Below, piece by piece: positions 9,082-20,250 of a stretch of DNA of 64,000 nt (position 1 is its first letter; each line of letters starts with the position of its first letter). This DNA is from Azonexus sp. (GTDB lineage: Bacteria; Pseudomonadota; Gammaproteobacteria; Burkholderiales; Rhodocyclaceae): NCBI RefSeq assembly GCF_030824335.1, contig NZ_JAVBXX010000011.1, positions 62,001-126,000 of the forward strand, given 5' to 3'. A program made the position numbers and the translations under genes. A model generated the notes under the pieces. It saw only the letters and a list, made by a program, of their open reading frames with translations, did no database searches and was not told the origin of the DNA.

Positions 9082-9951
9082 TTAGCGACCGATATTCTTC
9101 ATGTATTTGAAGAAATCAGAATTAGGCTCAACCACAAGAACATCGCTCTTGTTGGCAAAGCTGCTCCGATAAGCTTCCAGACTACGATAGAAGGCATAAA
9201 ACTCTGGGCTTCTACTAAACGCATCAGCATAGGTCGCAGCCGCCTTGGCATCGCCTTCACCCTTGATTTTCTGAGCATCGCGATAGGCTTCGGCCACTAT
9301 GATTTCACGCTGACGATCCGCATCGGCGCGGATTTTTTCCGCTTCGGCAGCGCCTTCAGAACGCAGTTCGTTAGCAACACGCTTGCGTTCTGCCTCCATC
9401 CGGCTGTAGACCGCACCACTGACCTCATCAGGCAACTCTACGCGCTTCAGACGAACGTCAACAATCTGTACGCCAATCCGTCGCGCATCAATGTCGGCTT
9501 TTTCGCGCATCTGCTCCATGATTTTATCGCGTTCGCCAGAAATGACGTCATGCACCAGACGCTTGCCAAACTCTTCGCGCAAACCGGCATTGACGGTCTG
9601 GCTCAGGCGGGTACGGGCACGTGCCTCATCACCACCAACCGAGATGTAATAAAGCTTGGGATCGATAATTCTCCACTTGATATAGGAGTCGACCAGCACA
9701 TTTTTCTTTTCGGAGGTGATGAAACGCTCCGGATCATTACTATCGAGCGTCAGAATGCGCCGGTCAAAATAGCGCACATTCTGGACCATCGGAATTTTAA
9801 AGTTCAAACCAGGCTCATTGATCTCCCGCTTGACTTCACCCAACTGGAAAACCAGTGCGAACTGGCGCTGATCCACCGTGAAGATGGACATCGACAGAAC
9901 AACCAGAATCAGGGCGAGCAAACCACCCAGCACATTGAGACGCGAACTCAT
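9082..9951 (-). CDS. hflC: FtsH protease modulator HflC
   Basis: This 289-residue SPFH (band 7) protein has one N-terminal membrane helix (residues 6-22, LGGLLALILVVLSMSIF). HflC partners HflK in a large periplasmic-side cage around FtsH that limits proteolysis of membrane proteins. The SPFH domain spans about residues 20-190, with VDSYIKWRI and RRIGVQIVDVRLKRVELP. A long Ala/Glu/Arg-rich coiled coil follows (EAEKIRADADRQREIIVAEA). Its ATG overlaps the hflK stop (TGATG). Confidence 0.96.
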   Translation of the reverse strand: MSSRLNVLGGLLALILVVLSMSIFTVDQRQFALVFQLGEVKREINEPGLNFKIPMVQNVRYFDRRILTLDSNDPERFITSEKKNVLVDSYIKWRIIDPKLYYISVGGDEARARTRLSQTVNAGLREEFGKRLVHDVISGERDKIMEQMREKADIDARRIGVQIVDVRLKRVELPDEVSGAVYSRMEAERKRVANELRSEGAAEAEKIRADADRQREIIVAEAYRDAQKIKGEGDAKAAATYADAFSRSPEFYAFYRSLEAYRSSFANKSDVLVVEPNSDFFKYMKNIGR

Positions 9952-11264
9952 CAGCGAGCCTCCCGATCACGCGAACCCAGCGAACCGGCACGCGCATTTG
10001 CATTGTAGGAATTACCGCCTGTTGCCGGCGGGCGCTCAGACTGCGGCGGGACTTCACCAGCAAAAGCCGTCGTCTGCCGTGTCGCAGCAGCCCCCTGAGT
10101 AGCACCATCAACCAGGCCTTGAGGTGTAACGGCAGCACCAGCCGCAGCATTCATCAACTTGTCGAGCGGCAGATAAAGCAAGTTACCCTGCCCCTTGGCA
10201 TCGATCATGACCTTGGTCGTGTTGGTATAAATTTGCTGCATGGTTTCCAGATACATGCGCTGACGGGTCACTTCCGGCGCCTTGGCATACTCCGTGTACA
10301 CTTGGCGGAAGCGCGACGCATCGCCCTCGGCGGAGGAAATCACGCGCTGCTTGTAGCCTTGCGCCTCTTCCATCAGGCGGGCAGCCGTACCGCGCGCCCG
10401 AGGAATGACATCATTGGCGTAGGCTTGTCCTTCATTCTTTTGCCGCTCGCGATCCTGCCCCGCCTTGACCGCATCATCAAATGCCGCCTGCACCTGCTCC
10501 GGCGGCTGAGCATTTTGCATCGTCACCTTGGAAATCAGAATGCCGCCGTTATAGCGATCCATGATGGACTGCATCAATTGTGCAGCGTCGGTCGCAATCT
10601 GCTCACGCCCTTCATAAAGCACGAAATTCATTTTGCTCTTGCCGACGATTTCGCGTACTGCAGTTTCGGCAGCGCCGACCACCGCTTCATCCGGATGTCG
10701 ATTATTGAACAAATACTCAACCGGGTCCTTGAGGATGTACTGGACGGCAAATTGAATATTTACGATATTTTCATCGTCTGTCAGCATCAAGGCTTCCTTG
10801 AGCACCTTGTTACGCTCACTGCCGCGATAACCAATTTCAACTGTCCGTACGCCGGTCAAATTGACCAATTCATGTGACTGGATCGGATAGGGCAAGCGCC
10901 AGCGCAATCCAGGCTCCGTGGTTTCCTTGAGGCTACCGAACTGCAGCACGATACCGCGCTGCGACGCATCGACGATATAGAAACCGGAGGCCAACCAGAC
11001 AATTGCCACCAACCCGAGCAGCACGCCAATGCCACCACTGAGAAAGCGTGGATTGAAATCCACCGGCGGCATGCGCGGACCATCGCCACCATTACTGCCG
11101 TTGCCGCCACCTTTTTTGCCCATCATACCGGTCAGCTTGCGATTGAAATCCCGCCAGAGCTCTTCGAGATCAGGCGGACCATCGTTGGGGCGCCGAGGCC
11201 CGCTATTTTTTGGCTTGTCGTCATCGCCACTGCGGTTACCCCACTGCGGGTCATTGATCGACAT
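9951..11264 (-). CDS. hflK: FtsH protease modulator HflK
   Basis: The 437-residue partner of HflC starts with a Gly/Asp/Asn-rich cytoplasmic segment typical of HflK (SINDPQWGNRSGDDDKP, then LEELWRDFNRKL). One membrane helix follows near residue 85 (GIGVLLGLVAIVWLASGFY), then an SPFH domain with VQYILKDPVEYLFN and the coiled-coil arm QAAFDDAVKAGQDRERQ. The tail is Gln/Ala/Pro-rich. ATG at 11264 is chosen over 11306 because MSINDPQWG is the family start. It lies 39 bp after hflX. Confidence 0.96.
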   Translation of the reverse strand: MSINDPQWGNRSGDDDKPKNSGPRRPNDGPPDLEELWRDFNRKLTGMMGKKGGGNGSNGGDGPRMPPVDFNPRFLSGGIGVLLGLVAIVWLASGFYIVDASQRGIVLQFGSLKETTEPGLRWRLPYPIQSHELVNLTGVRTVEIGYRGSERNKVLKEALMLTDDENIVNIQFAVQYILKDPVEYLFNNRHPDEAVVGAAETAVREIVGKSKMNFVLYEGREQIATDAAQLMQSIMDRYNGGILISKVTMQNAQPPEQVQAAFDDAVKAGQDRERQKNEGQAYANDVIPRARGTAARLMEEAQGYKQRVISSAEGDASRFRQVYTEYAKAPEVTRQRMYLETMQQIYTNTTKVMIDAKGQGNLLYLPLDKLMNAAAGAAVTPQGLVDGATQGAAATRQTTAFAGEVPPQSERPPATGGNSYNANARAGSLGSRDREAR

Positions 11265-11302
11265 GAGAATACCTAAGGTTGGGATCATGGGTCTCGGGGG
11301 AG

Positions 11303-12457
11303 TCAAAGAGTGAAATCAAGTTGTGCCAATTGGGATGCTTCGTCCAGCGCCTTACGACGCGATTCAGCTTTGACCCGGGCATATTCGGCCAGCGTTTCGC
11401 GCAATAGTTCCAAGCCTTCGCCTGAGCGCGCACTGACGCGAACCTTGGCGATATTACCATACTCGTCGGGCTCGACTCCCGGCCCGGCCTCGGTCAGATC
11501 GATCTTGTTCCAGGCGATGACCTGTGGCACATCACGCGCACCAATTTCTTCAAGCACCTTGTCAACTTCCGACATCTGCTCATCGCGCGCATGACTGGCA
11601 CTATCAACGACATGCAACAGAATATCGGCATCGACCGCCGCTTCGAGCGTGGCATGAAATGCATCGACCAGCGAATGAGGCAGATCGCGAATAAAACCGA
11701 CCGTATCGGAGATGACGATATTGCCAGCACCTTCGATCCAGAGTTTACGCGACGTCGTATCCAGCGTCGCAAACAACTGGTCTGCCTCGTAGACACCCGC
11801 ATGGGTCAAGGCATTGAACAAAGTCGACTTGCCTGCATTGGTATAACCAACAAGGGAAACATTCAACGTATCGCCCCGCATGCGTGCCTTGCGTTGTACA
11901 CCACGCTGCCGGGAAAGTCTTTTCAGCCGTTCCTTGAGCAACTTCACGCGATTACCAAGCAAACGACGGTCCGTTTCCAGTTGCGTTTCACCCGGCCCCC
12001 GCATACCAATACCACCTCTCTGCCGCTCAAGGTGGGTCCAGCCGCGCACCAGACGGGTAGACAAGTGCTCCAATTGGGCCAACTCAACCTGCAATTTCCC
12101 TTCGGCACTGGATGCCCGCAAAGCAAAGATGTCGAGAATCAGACTATTACGGTCAACCACGCGACACTTGAGATCTCGCTCGAGATTACGCTGCTGAACT
12201 GGCGAAAGCGGGTGATTGAAAATCACCAGTTGCGCATCGCTGGCAGCGATCATTGCAGCGATTTCCTCAACCTTGCCCCTGCCGGCAAAGGTTTTGGGAT
12301 CCGGGCTGTGCCTCCGACCAAACACTTCGGCTACAACGGAGCCACCGGCCGATTCGGTAAGAAGGCGTACTTCTTCAAGCTGATCTTCAATATCCGGCTG
12401 GCCGAAATCGAGTTGCACGATAACCGCGCGTTCGCCAGCGGCGGGACGCTCAAGCAT
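11303..12457 (-). CDS. hflX: GTPase HflX
   Basis: This 384-residue Obg-related GTPase splits or rescues stalled ribosomes, as known for HflX. The N-terminal domain has the family pattern (LDFGQPDIEDQLEEVRLL, FAGRGKVEEIAAMIA and GMRGPGETQLETDRR). The G domain has G1 VGYTNAGKSTLFN, G3 DTVGFIRDLPHSL and G4 WNKIDL. A TTG at 12469 would add four residues; ATG at 12457 is preferred because GGAA lies 7 nt before it. It is placed hfq-hflX-hflK-hflC, the classic arrangement. Confidence 0.96.
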   Translation of the reverse strand: MLERPAAGERAVIVQLDFGQPDIEDQLEEVRLLTESAGGSVVAEVFGRRHSPDPKTFAGRGKVEEIAAMIAASDAQLVIFNHPLSPVQQRNLERDLKCRVVDRNSLILDIFALRASSAEGKLQVELAQLEHLSTRLVRGWTHLERQRGGIGMRGPGETQLETDRRLLGNRVKLLKERLKRLSRQRGVQRKARMRGDTLNVSLVGYTNAGKSTLFNALTHAGVYEADQLFATLDTTSRKLWIEGAGNIVISDTVGFIRDLPHSLVDAFHATLEAAVDADILLHVVDSASHARDEQMSEVDKVLEEIGARDVPQVIAWNKIDLTEAGPGVEPDEYGNIAKVRVSARSGEGLELLRETLAEYARVKAESRRKALDEASQLAQLDFTL

Positions 12458-12517
12458 GGGATATTCCAACGGGAGAAAACACTACCCCACTTGCGCGGGG
12501 CAGCTGGATGAAACGTT

Positions 12518-12754
12518 TTATTCTGCGGCCTGCTCTTGCTGAAGATTAACCGGACGGGCAGGCACAACCGTGGAAATGGCATGCTTGTAAACCATCTGGG
12601 TCACGGTGTTTTTGAGCAGGACGACATACTGGTCGAAAGACTCGACCTGCCCCTGAAGCTTGATACCGTTTACCAGATAGATGGAAACGGGAACATGCTC
12701 ACGGCGCAGGGCGTTGAGGAAGGGGTCTTGTAAGAGTTGCCCTTTGTTGCTCAT
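12518..12754 (-). CDS. hfq: RNA chaperone Hfq
   Basis: The 78-residue Sm-like hexameric protein pairs small RNAs with mRNAs. The Sm1 motif runs from [20 protein letters not shown]; Sm2 ends with YKHAIS, giving the proximal-face Tyr56-Lys57-His58. Gln9, Asp10, Phe40 and Lys57 match the proximal RNA-binding site. The rim Arg17/Arg18 pair is also kept. The C-terminal tail is short, as in most betaproteobacteria. A GGAG site lies 8 nt before ATG. Confidence 0.98.
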   Translation of the reverse strand: MSNKGQLLQDPFLNALRREHVPVSIYLVNGIKLQGQVESFDQYVVLLKNTVTQMVYKHAISTVVPARPVNLQQEQAAE

Positions 12755-12842
12755 GGTGTGGACTCCATGTGTGTTGTTATGAGGGTCTTAATGTACCCAA
12801 ATTTGAAGTTTGTTGTTGGCAATTTTGTGGTTGATTTGTGAC

Positions 12843-14174
12843 TCAGCGGCGCTCCTTGTCAGCAAATGGATTCTTTCCGGAAACAAACTGAATGCGCAAT
12901 GGCGTTCCTTGCAAATGGAATGCTTCTCGAAAGGTGTGTTCGAGATAGCGCTTGTAACTGTCGCTGATCGCCTCCACTGCACTGCCATGCACGACGATGA
13001 TCGGCGGATTGGATCCCCCCTGGTGGGCATAACGCGGTTTTGGCCGGAACAAACCATTCTTGGCCGGGGCCTGCTTGGTCACGGCATCTGCCAGAACACG
13101 AGTCAGGCGAGGCGTTGACAGCTTGGTCATGGCCGCCGCGTAGGCAGCATCAACCGATTTGAACATATTGCCAAGGCCGACATTGTCGCGGGCAGAAATA
13201 AAATGGAACTTGGCAAAGTCGAGGAATTTCAATTTGCGCTGCAGGGTCTGGCGCGTCTGCTCACGGACGTAGGAATCCAGACCATCCCATTTGTTGACTG
13301 CAACAACCAGTGCGCGACCGGACTGCAGGATGAAGTCGGCAATATGCGCATCCTGATCGGAGACGTCAGCCTGCGCATCGACCATCAGGATGACCACGTT
13401 GGCATCCTCAATGGATTGCAAGGTCTTCACTACCGAGAATTTTTCAATCGCTTCAAATACTTTGCCACGCTTGCGCATGCCGGCAGTGTCGACCAGAACG
13501 TATTTTTTTCCACCGCGTTCGAAGTCAATCTCGATGGAGTCACGTGTCGTCCCTGGTGCATCGAAAGCGATAACCCGCTCTTCGCCAAGCAAGGTATTTA
13601 CCAGCGTCGATTTCCCCACATTCGGTCGACCGACGATGGCGACACGCACGGAGGCAGAGTGCCACTCATCATCTTCCGGCTCAGGGAAGCTTTCCAGCGC
13701 CAACTCGACCAAGCCGCGCACACCTTCGCCGTGGGCGGAAGAAATGGCATTCGGCTCACCCAAACCAAGCTCGTGAAAATCTGCTTCAACCATGCCGGAA
13801 TTCAGACCTTCGGCCTTGTTGACCGCAACAAAGACCGGGCGATCGATCCGCCGGAGCTTGTTGGCAATTTCCTTGTCGTGCGGCGTCAGGCCAGTACGAC
13901 CGTCCACCACAAAGATCACCGCATCGGCTTCGGCAATCGCCTGCTCGGTCTGGCGCGCCATTTCATGCAGGATGCCATCCTTGACCAGCGGCTCAAACCC
14001 GCCGGTGTCGACCACCAGAAACGGCTTCTTGCCCATTTTGCCGTGACCATAATGACGATCCCGGGTCAAACCCGGTATATCGGCCACGATGGCATCGCGC
14101 GATTTGGTCAGACGATTGAACAGCGTGGACTTGCCGACATTGGGTCGACCGACCAGTACGATAGTTGGTTTCAT
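12843..14174 (-). CDS. der: Ribosome-assembly GTPase Der (EngA)
   Basis: The 443-residue tandem GTPase acts in 50S subunit assembly. Two G domains are seen: G1 [12 protein letters not shown] near residue 8 with G3 DTGGF, and a second [12 protein letters not shown] near residue 182 with [10 protein letters not shown]4 motifs are NKAEG and NKWDG. A C-terminal KH-like domain contains [18 protein letters not shown]. Its ATG overlaps the bamB stop by 4 bp, so it is translationally coupled. The roughly 90 bp between der and hfq probably hold a separate hfq promoter. Confidence 0.98.
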   Translation of the reverse strand: MKPTIVLVGRPNVGKSTLFNRLTKSRDAIVADIPGLTRDRHYGHGKMGKKPFLVVDTGGFEPLVKDGILHEMARQTEQAIAEADAVIFVVDGRTGLTPHDKEIANKLRRIDRPVFVAVNKAEGLNSGMVEADFHELGLGEPNAISSAHGEGVRGLVELALESFPEPEDDEWHSASVRVAIVGRPNVGKSTLVNTLLGEERVIAFDAPGTTRDSIEIDFERGGKKYVLVDTAGMRKRGKVFEAIEKFSVVKTLQSIEDANVVILMVDAQADVSDQDAHIADFILQSGRALVVAVNKWDGLDSYVREQTRQTLQRKLKFLDFAKFHFISARDNVGLGNMFKSVDAAYAAAMTKLSTPRLTRVLADAVTKQAPAKNGLFRPKPRYAHQGGSNPPIIVVHGSAVEAISDSYKRYLEHTFREAFHLQGTPLRIQFVSGKNPFADKERR

Positions 14175-15334
14175 TGGATCTCGATTGCCCTGACATCACC
14201 GCCCGTAGACTGGGTCAGGAAAGCGCCGCGCAGCACCTGCGGCGGAACACGAATAGGAGTCCCGTCGGTCTTATGGCGAGCCACAAACGCACCCTCCTCA
14301 CGCGACAGGAAATGTACGTAACCTTCGCCATCGGCAACCGCTACGACGCCACTCCGCACTGTTGGTGCAGAAATTGCGCGATTCTTGAGTTTATCCTGCT
14401 TCCACAAGCTGCCGCCAGTCAGGCGATCCAGTCCATAGACCACATCCTGATCATCAGTCACGTACAGATAGCGGCCATCAAGCACCAAGCCGCGAGCCGA
14501 TGAAATATCGCGCGACCAGATCATGGCCCCTCCCTGCCCCATGTCAAAACAGGCAACCCGCCCCTGAAAAGCGACCGCGCATATTTGCGTACCATCAATC
14601 ACCGGCGCAGCAACGATATCAGCCACACGATCCAGCTCGGTCGTACCCTTTGGTTGAGCAACCGTCCCTTCCCAGATCAATGCACCATTCTGCAGCGAAA
14701 GCGCAACCAACTTGCCGCCGGGAAAACCGGCAAACAGATAGCGGTCAGCAAAAATCGGCGAACCAGTGGAGCGAATGGAAAGTGCGGGCATAGGTCGTTG
14801 ATAGACCCACTTACGCGTACCGTCGCGTGCGTCAAGCAGGAAAACCCGATTATCGCCGCTGCGCACCGCAACTCCCTCATCCCCAACAACCGGAGCCGCC
14901 AGCACTTCACTGCTGACCTGAGCTTGCCACAAAGGCTTGCCGGTATCAGCGGCAAATGCCAGAACCGCCCCCTTGGCCGTTCCGACCACCAGCATTTGTC
15001 CATTCGCACCGATGCCGGCCGACAACTTCTGACCCGCATCGACCTTCCAGACGATCTTGCCGCCTTCCATGCGATAAAGCGCCCCCTTCTGATCGGCCAC
15101 ATAAACCACATCGCCAACAACAGCTGGCTTGAACAGATAGTCGGCCGACTTGCCTACGCTTGCCGACCACAGGGTTCGTGCCTCGGCAGTTGCGGTCAAC
15201 GCCGGCAAAGGCGCAATTTTTGCGCTACTGCTGGAAAATGGATTAATTGCATCCAGCGTGCTCGAAACCGTCGAACACCCAGCCAACAAAACGCTGGACA
15301 ACAAGCCAATTGGCAAAAAATAACGGCGTATCAT
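14171..15334 (-). CDS. bamB: Outer-membrane assembly lipoprotein BamB
   Basis: The 387-residue lipoprotein is part of the BAM complex that inserts beta-barrel proteins. The signal peptide ends in a lipobox LLAGC with Cys20 as the modified residue. The rest is a PQQ-type eight-bladed beta-propeller; blade motifs recur ([43 protein letters not shown]). Position yfgM-bamB-der is conserved in proteobacteria. It overlaps both neighbours by ATGA. Confidence 0.96.
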   Translation of the reverse strand: MIRRYFLPIGLLSSVLLAGCSTVSSTLDAINPFSSSSAKIAPLPALTATAEARTLWSASVGKSADYLFKPAVVGDVVYVADQKGALYRMEGGKIVWKVDAGQKLSAGIGANGQMLVVGTAKGAVLAFAADTGKPLWQAQVSSEVLAAPVVGDEGVAVRSGDNRVFLLDARDGTRKWVYQRPMPALSIRSTGSPIFADRYLFAGFPGGKLVALSLQNGALIWEGTVAQPKGTTELDRVADIVAAPVIDGTQICAVAFQGRVACFDMGQGGAMIWSRDISSARGLVLDGRYLYVTDDQDVVYGLDRLTGGSLWKQDKLKNRAISAPTVRSGVVAVADGEGYVHFLSREEGAFVARHKTDGTPIRVPPQVLRGAFLTQSTGGDVRAIEIQ

Positions 15335-15972
15335 GCCGACTCTCCCAGACTATCCAGCTTCTGTTGCAGCAATTCACGGCCGGCACCCACAGCTTTTTCA
15401 CTCAGTTTGTCGAGCGCCCCCTGATACGATGCGCGAGCCTCGGATTTCTTGCCTTGAGCAGCCAGCACATCACCCTTCAGTTCAAGAAAACGCGCGGCAA
15501 AAGCCGGGGCTGGTGTCGCATTCAGTTGCTTTAACGCCTCATCGTAGGCCTGCTCGTCAAGTTGCACCCCAGCCAGTCGCAAACGCGCAACATCACGCAA
15601 CTCATCCTTGGAGTTCTCGGCAACCCAAGCCAATTGCACCTTGGCCGTTTTAAGATCGCCCGCATCAAAAGAATGCTTCGCCGCCAGTAGCGCACCAAGC
15701 CCGGCATAGCCGCTACGCCCGAATTTCTCGGTCAACTCGCCGGCCGTTGCCTTGATACGCTGGGCATCCCCTGCCTGCACAGCCTGTTCAAGAACCAAAA
15801 ATACCGACGAGGCCTTGGCTGCCTCATTATTCTGGTACCAGTTCCAGCCTTGCCAGCCGACGACAGCCAGTGCGACGGCGGAAATCAGCGACGTCAGCAG
15901 ATTGCCGTACATCTTCCACCAGGTTTTCAGGGAATCGATCTGTTCCTGTTCTTCGAGGTCGTAATGCGCCAT
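15331..15972 (-). CDS. YfgM-type membrane-anchored TPR protein
   Basis: The 213-residue protein has a cytoplasmic N-terminus (DLEEQEQIDSLKTWWKMYGN), one membrane helix at about residues 25-43, and a periplasmic tetratricopeptide-like region rich in Ala/Leu/Lys. It matches the YfgM/ancillary SecYEG translocon subunit family, whose members associate with PpiD and help hand over secreted proteins. Ends of the gene touch hisS (5 bp gap) and bamB (ATGA overlap). Assignment rests on topology, length and position more than on catalytic motifs. Confidence 0.88.
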   Translation of the reverse strand: MAHYDLEEQEQIDSLKTWWKMYGNLLTSLISAVALAVVGWQGWNWYQNNEAAKASSVFLVLEQAVQAGDAQRIKATAGELTEKFGRSGYAGLGALLAAKHSFDAGDLKTAKVQLAWVAENSKDELRDVARLRLAGVQLDEQAYDEALKQLNATPAPAFAARFLELKGDVLAAQGKKSEARASYQGALDKLSEKAVGAGRELLQQKLDSLGESA

Positions 15973-15977
15973 GCTGC

Positions 15978-17267
15978 TTATTCCTCTTCGTCCGAATCAA
16001 TCATGTGATCGATGATGGCCTCGGCCAGTTCATCAACCTTCAGTTTACGTTGTTCCACACCTGCTTCACGCAAGGCCTTGAGCTGAACTTCTCCGGTCGA
16101 CGCTTCGTCGTCGCCGATAATGACCGCGAAACTGGCACCGCTGCCGTCGGCCTTCTTCATCTGCGACTTGAAGCTGCCGCCACCGCAATGCAGCAGCGTA
16201 TCGATTCCCTGATCGCGCAAGCCTTCGGCCACGCGGAAAGCCATACGAGCCGCTGCATCGCCCTGATGCACGACGTAGACATCGGGAACCGGTGCAGCAG
16301 GTTCACCACCCGAGTCCTTGATCAGCGCAATCAGGCGCTCGACCCCCATGGCGAAGCCACAGGCCGGCGTCGGCTTGCCGCCAAGCTGCTCGACCAGACC
16401 ATCGTAACGACCGCCGGCACAAACCGTTCCCTGCGCACCAAGCTTGTCGGTCACCCATTCGAAAACCGTCAGGTTGTAGTAATCCAGACCGCGCACCAGA
16501 CGCGGATTGATGGTGAATGGCACCCCGGCATCGCGCAGCACGCGCTGCACGCCGGCAAAATGCGCCATCGAGGCTTCGCCGAGATAATCGATCAACTTGG
16601 GTGCTGCCGCACACATCTCCTGCAGCGCGGGATTCTTGGTATCGAGAATGCGCAGCGGATTGGTATACAGACGACGCTTGGCTTCTTCGTCGAGAATTTC
16701 GGCATGCTCTTCCAGATACGAAATCAACGCAGCACGATGCTGGGCGCGTTCATCCGGCTGACCAAGACTGTTGATTTGCAGTTCGATCCCGTCCAGTCCC
16801 AGGTCATTCCACAGACGTGCGCCCATCAGGATCATTTCGGCATCGATGTCCGGACCGGCAATCCCGAAGGACTCGACACCAACCTGGTGGAATTGGCGAT
16901 AGCGCCCCTTCTGCGGCCGTTCGTGACGGAACATCTGGCCGATGTAATAAAGACGCTGGGTCTGGCGGGCTGCCAGATTGTGCTCGATCACCGCCCGCAC
17001 ACAACCGGCCGTACCTTCCGGACGCAAGGTCAGCGCCTCGCCATTCAAACCGTCGATGAAGGAATACATTTCCTTCTCGACAATATCGGTGACTTCGCCG
17101 ATTGCGCGCTTGAACAGCGGGGTCGGCTCGACGATGGGCATACGGATCGGCTGGTAGCCGTAGCTTTTCAGCCAGGAACGAATGGTGTCCTCGAACAACT
17201 CCCAGAAAGCGGCTTCGCTGGGCAGGATGTCGTTCATCCCGCGCACGGCTTGTAATGCTTGACTCAT
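15978..17267 (-). CDS. hisS: Histidine--tRNA ligase
   Basis: This 429-residue class II synthetase charges tRNA-His. Motif 2 is seen as [18 protein letters not shown], with [21 protein letters not shown] close by. The two histidine-specific motifs are [13 protein letters not shown] and [14 protein letters not shown], and motif 3 is [13 protein letters not shown]. The C-terminal anticodon-binding domain begins near residue 330. The start ATG overlaps the ispG stop. Also related to hisZ in the same run, which is a paralogue that lost the aminoacylation role. Confidence 0.98.
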   Translation of the reverse strand: MSQALQAVRGMNDILPSEAAFWELFEDTIRSWLKSYGYQPIRMPIVEPTPLFKRAIGEVTDIVEKEMYSFIDGLNGEALTLRPEGTAGCVRAVIEHNLAARQTQRLYYIGQMFRHERPQKGRYRQFHQVGVESFGIAGPDIDAEMILMGARLWNDLGLDGIELQINSLGQPDERAQHRAALISYLEEHAEILDEEAKRRLYTNPLRILDTKNPALQEMCAAAPKLIDYLGEASMAHFAGVQRVLRDAGVPFTINPRLVRGLDYYNLTVFEWVTDKLGAQGTVCAGGRYDGLVEQLGGKPTPACGFAMGVERLIALIKDSGGEPAAPVPDVYVVHQGDAAARMAFRVAEGLRDQGIDTLLHCGGGSFKSQMKKADGSGASFAVIIGDDEASTGEVQLKALREAGVEQRKLKVDELAEAIIDHMIDSDEEE

Positions 17268-18490
17268 GCTTGCAGTTTCTTCTTGTAGGTGCGCTGGACA
17301 TAGCGCTCGATGATGTCCTTGAATTCATTGGCGATATTGTCGCCCTTCAGCGTGACGGTCTTCTGACCATCCTCATAGACCGGCGCCGACGGTGCCTCGC
17401 CGGTACCCGGCAGAGAAATACCGATGTTGGCATGCTTCGACTCGCCGGGACCATTGACGATGCAGCCCATGACGGCGAGCGTCATGTTCTCGGCGCCGTC
17501 GTAATGAAGCTTCCACTCCGGCATGCGGGCACGAACAAAGTTCTGCACCTCGCCAGCCAACTCCTGAAACAGGGTGCTGGTCGTTCGCCCACACCCCGGA
17601 CAAGCCGCAACCATCGGCGTGAAAGCACGCAGGCCCATGGTTTGCAGGATTTCCTGGGCAACGATCACTTCCTGCGAACGCGAACCACCCGGCTCCGGCG
17701 TCAGTGACACACGGATGGTGTCGCCAATGCCTTCCTGCAGCAAAACAGACAATGCTGCGGTCGACGCAACAATTCCCTTCGATCCCATGCCGGCCTCGGT
17801 CAAGCCAAGGTGCAGGGCGTAATCGGCGCGCTGCGCCAGCTCGCGGTAGATGGCGATCAAATCCTGCACGCTCGACACCTTACACGACAGGATGATCTTC
17901 TCACCGGCCAGGCCAACTTCCTCCGCCTTGGCGGCAGATTCGAGGGCCGACGTCACCATCGCGTGGCGCATCATCTCGTTCGCATCCAGCGGCTGCGGTC
18001 GACGCGAGTTTTCATCCATGATCCGGGCCAGCAATTCCTGATCGAGACTACCCCAATTGACGCCGATACGTACCGGCTTGTCGTACTTGCAGGCCAGCTC
18101 GACCATCAGGGCGAACTGCTCGTCTTTCTTCTTGCCGAACCCCACATTACCCGGATTGATCCGGTACTTGGCCAGCGCCTCGGCGCAGCCCGGATGATCG
18201 AGCAGCAGACGATGACCGTTGTAATGGAAGTCTCCAATCAGCGGCACATTGCAGTTCATCCGGTCGAGATGCTCACGGATTTTCGGCACGGCAGCAGCAG
18301 CTTCCGGAGAGTTGACCGTAATGCGCACCAGTTCGGAACCGGCACGTGACAATTCGGCGCACTGGATGGCAGTTGCCAGATAGTCCGCCGTATCGGTATT
18401 GGTCATGGACTGCACGACGACGGGAGCATCGCCGCCCAGTTTGACATGCGCAATCTGACAACTGCGCGTCGAGCGCTTGTTCACTGCCAT
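17264..18490 (-). CDS. ispG: 4-hydroxy-3-methylbut-2-enyl diphosphate synthase IspG
   Basis: The 408-residue iron-sulfur enzyme converts MEcPP to HMBPP in the MEP isoprenoid pathway. The N-terminal TIM-barrel holds [18 protein letters not shown] and [17 protein letters not shown]. The [4Fe-4S] ligands are in CPGCGRTTS and [11 protein letters not shown] near the C-terminus. Length is typical of the two-domain bacterial form. It lies 6 bp after rodZ and overlaps hisS. Confidence 0.98.
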   Translation of the reverse strand: MAVNKRSTRSCQIAHVKLGGDAPVVVQSMTNTDTADYLATAIQCAELSRAGSELVRITVNSPEAAAAVPKIREHLDRMNCNVPLIGDFHYNGHRLLLDHPGCAEALAKYRINPGNVGFGKKKDEQFALMVELACKYDKPVRIGVNWGSLDQELLARIMDENSRRPQPLDANEMMRHAMVTSALESAAKAEEVGLAGEKIILSCKVSSVQDLIAIYRELAQRADYALHLGLTEAGMGSKGIVASTAALSVLLQEGIGDTIRVSLTPEPGGSRSQEVIVAQEILQTMGLRAFTPMVAACPGCGRTTSTLFQELAGEVQNFVRARMPEWKLHYDGAENMTLAVMGCIVNGPGESKHANIGISLPGTGEAPSAPVYEDGQKTVTLKGDNIANEFKDIIERYVQRTYKKKLQA

Positions 18491-18496
18491 CCTCGT

Positions 18497-19435
18497 TTAT
18501 TCCAGAACCAGGCGAGCCACATCGCCCTTGGTGTGCGGCGCCAGTTCAACCACCTTGCCATAGGAGAACAATCGAACCCCCGGCGCAAAACCGATCACCA
18601 ACGAAAGAGGCCCCTTGCCGGAAACCGCTTGCTCCGCACCACTCGACAAGCGTTGTGAGAAAACCACAGCGCCATCACGATCACGAACCTCCACCCATGA
18701 CTCCTGCATTACAACGAAACGCAACTGCGGAGGATTCAGAGCCGGACCAGGTAATTTTTCCGGCTGCACTGCCGGCTGAACAACAGGCTGAAGCTCCTGC
18801 GCAGGCGAAACTGCTGACTCAGCGACGCTGACAGCCCCCGGAAGTTGCGGTGCAATCAGCTGATTTGCCGTCACCCCAGGAGGAAACAAACCTTCTTGAG
18901 ACGGTTGCGCAGGCGCCGGAACAGGCTGAGGACTGAGCCCAACGGTTTGCACGGCGACATCACCGTCAATCAACCGTTGAATACTCAATCGCAATTCGCT
19001 GAGGTCATTTGGCAACAAAAAATACCCCAGTGCGGCAAGCACCAGCATCGCAGCACCAACCCCCACTACCAAACCATCCCTGGAACGAGAAGATGTACTT
19101 ATCGGCGCCGGCGCGGTGTCTGACACCTTCAAGGTATCGACCGGTTTCGTCAACAAAGCATCGAGACTGAGCATCAATGGCGTCGGATCAATATCCACCA
19201 TACGCGCATAATTACGCACAAATCCCCGAATGAATGTTGTTCCCGGCAAACCAGACCATTCATCTTGCTCCAGCGCTTCAACCTGACGCTGCCCCAACTT
19301 GAGCGCCCTGGCAATATCGGCAACAGGCAAACCTTTAGCTTCTCGAGCGGCACGCAAAGCAGCGCCGACCGAAGGAATTTCTGCAATGGCTTCCGGCACT
19401 TCTGCAGGAAGCTCATTATCGATCTGCTCACTCAT
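18497..19435 (-). CDS. rodZ: RodZ-like protein (N-terminal HTH, one membrane helix, DUF4115)
   Basis: Residues 22-90 form a Cro-like helix-turn-helix of the RodZ type (GAALRAAREAKGLPVADIAR, then LPGTTFIRGFVRNYARMVDI). A membrane helix follows at about 124-141, a Pro/Gln/Val-rich linker, and a C-terminal DUF4115 beta domain (FVVMQESWVEVRDRDGAVVF). RodZ links MreB to the elongation complex in rod cells; the HTH contacts MreB rather than DNA. Location between pilW and ispG matches other proteobacteria. Overlaps pilW by 4 bp. Confidence 0.92.
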   Translation of the reverse strand: MSEQIDNELPAEVPEAIAEIPSVGAALRAAREAKGLPVADIARALKLGQRQVEALEQDEWSGLPGTTFIRGFVRNYARMVDIDPTPLMLSLDALLTKPVDTLKVSDTAPAPISTSSRSRDGLVVGVGAAMLVLAALGYFLLPNDLSELRLSIQRLIDGDVAVQTVGLSPQPVPAPAQPSQEGLFPPGVTANQLIAPQLPGAVSVAESAVSPAQELQPVVQPAVQPEKLPGPALNPPQLRFVVMQESWVEVRDRDGAVVFSQRLSSGAEQAVSGKGPLSLVIGFAPGVRLFSYGKVVELAPHTKGDVARLVLE

Positions 19436-20250
19436 TCAAAATTACCTTTGAGGAATTCCTGGTATTCATTCGATGTCGGGTAACGGCTACGCAGTTGAGC
19501 GGCAAATCCCCCCTCTGCACCTTTGTTGCCCAATTTGCGCTCCAGACGCAAGCCGAGCCACAAAGCTTCGGCTGTTGGCGGCTCCATCATGCGCAATACA
19601 TCACCTAGATAGACGCGTGATTCGGCAAAAATACCGCGCTTGTAAAATATGTTTGCCAGCGCCAAGCGTGCCGACACCGCACCATCACGAGACAGGCGAA
19701 TTGCCTGTAACAAATACCCCTGAGCCTTATCCAGGTCACCAGCCTTCAGGGCACAGTTTCCCGCATTGGCATAAGCACGATCCGGCGTTTCATACAATGG
19801 GTCCTTCAGCGCCTTCAAAAAATACGCGATGGACTGTGCTTCCTTACCCGTTTCGCAAAGAAACCAACCATAGTTGTTATTGACCTCGGGATCATCCGGC
19901 GCACGGGACAAGGCGCGAGCAAAATCGGCCTCAGCTTTGGCAAACTCCCTTAGCGAGGCGTAGACCAGACCACGTACGCTATTGGCCTGATGAAAACGCG
20001 AGTCGATTTCCAGCGCCAATGCCAGATGCTCGAGTGCCGCAGCAGGATTACCAGCCTGAAAGTACAAGGCGCCCAATTCAGTATGGATTTTAGCCCGGCT
20101 GCGTGGATCAGAAACCGAAGCCTCGCCCGAGTTGCCTACTTGACCATTTTGTTCAAAATTTGCTGCGTCATACTGGGCCAAAGCTGACGATACAGCCATG
20201 ATGAGCCCGAAGATGACCCCACAACCGAGCTTCCGTAAAAACAACTTCAT
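19432..20250 (-). CDS. pilW: Type IV pilus biogenesis/stability protein PilW (PilF), TPR
   Basis: The 272-residue protein has an N-terminal signal sequence (residues 1-26) and about six tetratricopeptide repeats, for instance ARIHTELG-type repeat starts, [20 protein letters not shown] and [17 protein letters not shown]. PilW/PilF is a pilotin-like factor for PilQ secretin assembly. No lipobox cysteine is placed well; Cys11 falls within the hydrophobic core (KLGCGVIFG), so lipidation is unsure. ATG at 20250 overlaps the rlmN stop (ATGA), which fixes the start. Confidence 0.9.
   Translation of the reverse strand: MKLFLRKLGCGVIFGLIMAVSSALAQYDAANFEQNGQVGNSGEASVSDPRSRAKIHTELGALYFQAGNPAAALEHLALALEIDSRFHQANSVRGLVYASLREFAKAEADFARALSRAPDDPEVNNNYGWFLCETGKEAQSIAYFLKALKDPLYETPDRAYANAGNCALKAGDLDKAQGYLLQAIRLSRDGAVSARLALANIFYKRGIFAESRVYLGDVLRMMEPPTAEALWLGLRLERKLGNKGAEGGFAAQLRSRYPTSNEYQEFLKGNFE

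Noticed and set aside
12755..12842. Possible terminator for der in the gap before hfq
   Set aside because: AT-rich sequence without a convincing stem; at most a promoter for hfq.
15870..17255. Open frame of 461 codons opposite hisS
   Set aside because: hisS motifs are complete on the minus strand, so this is a shadow.
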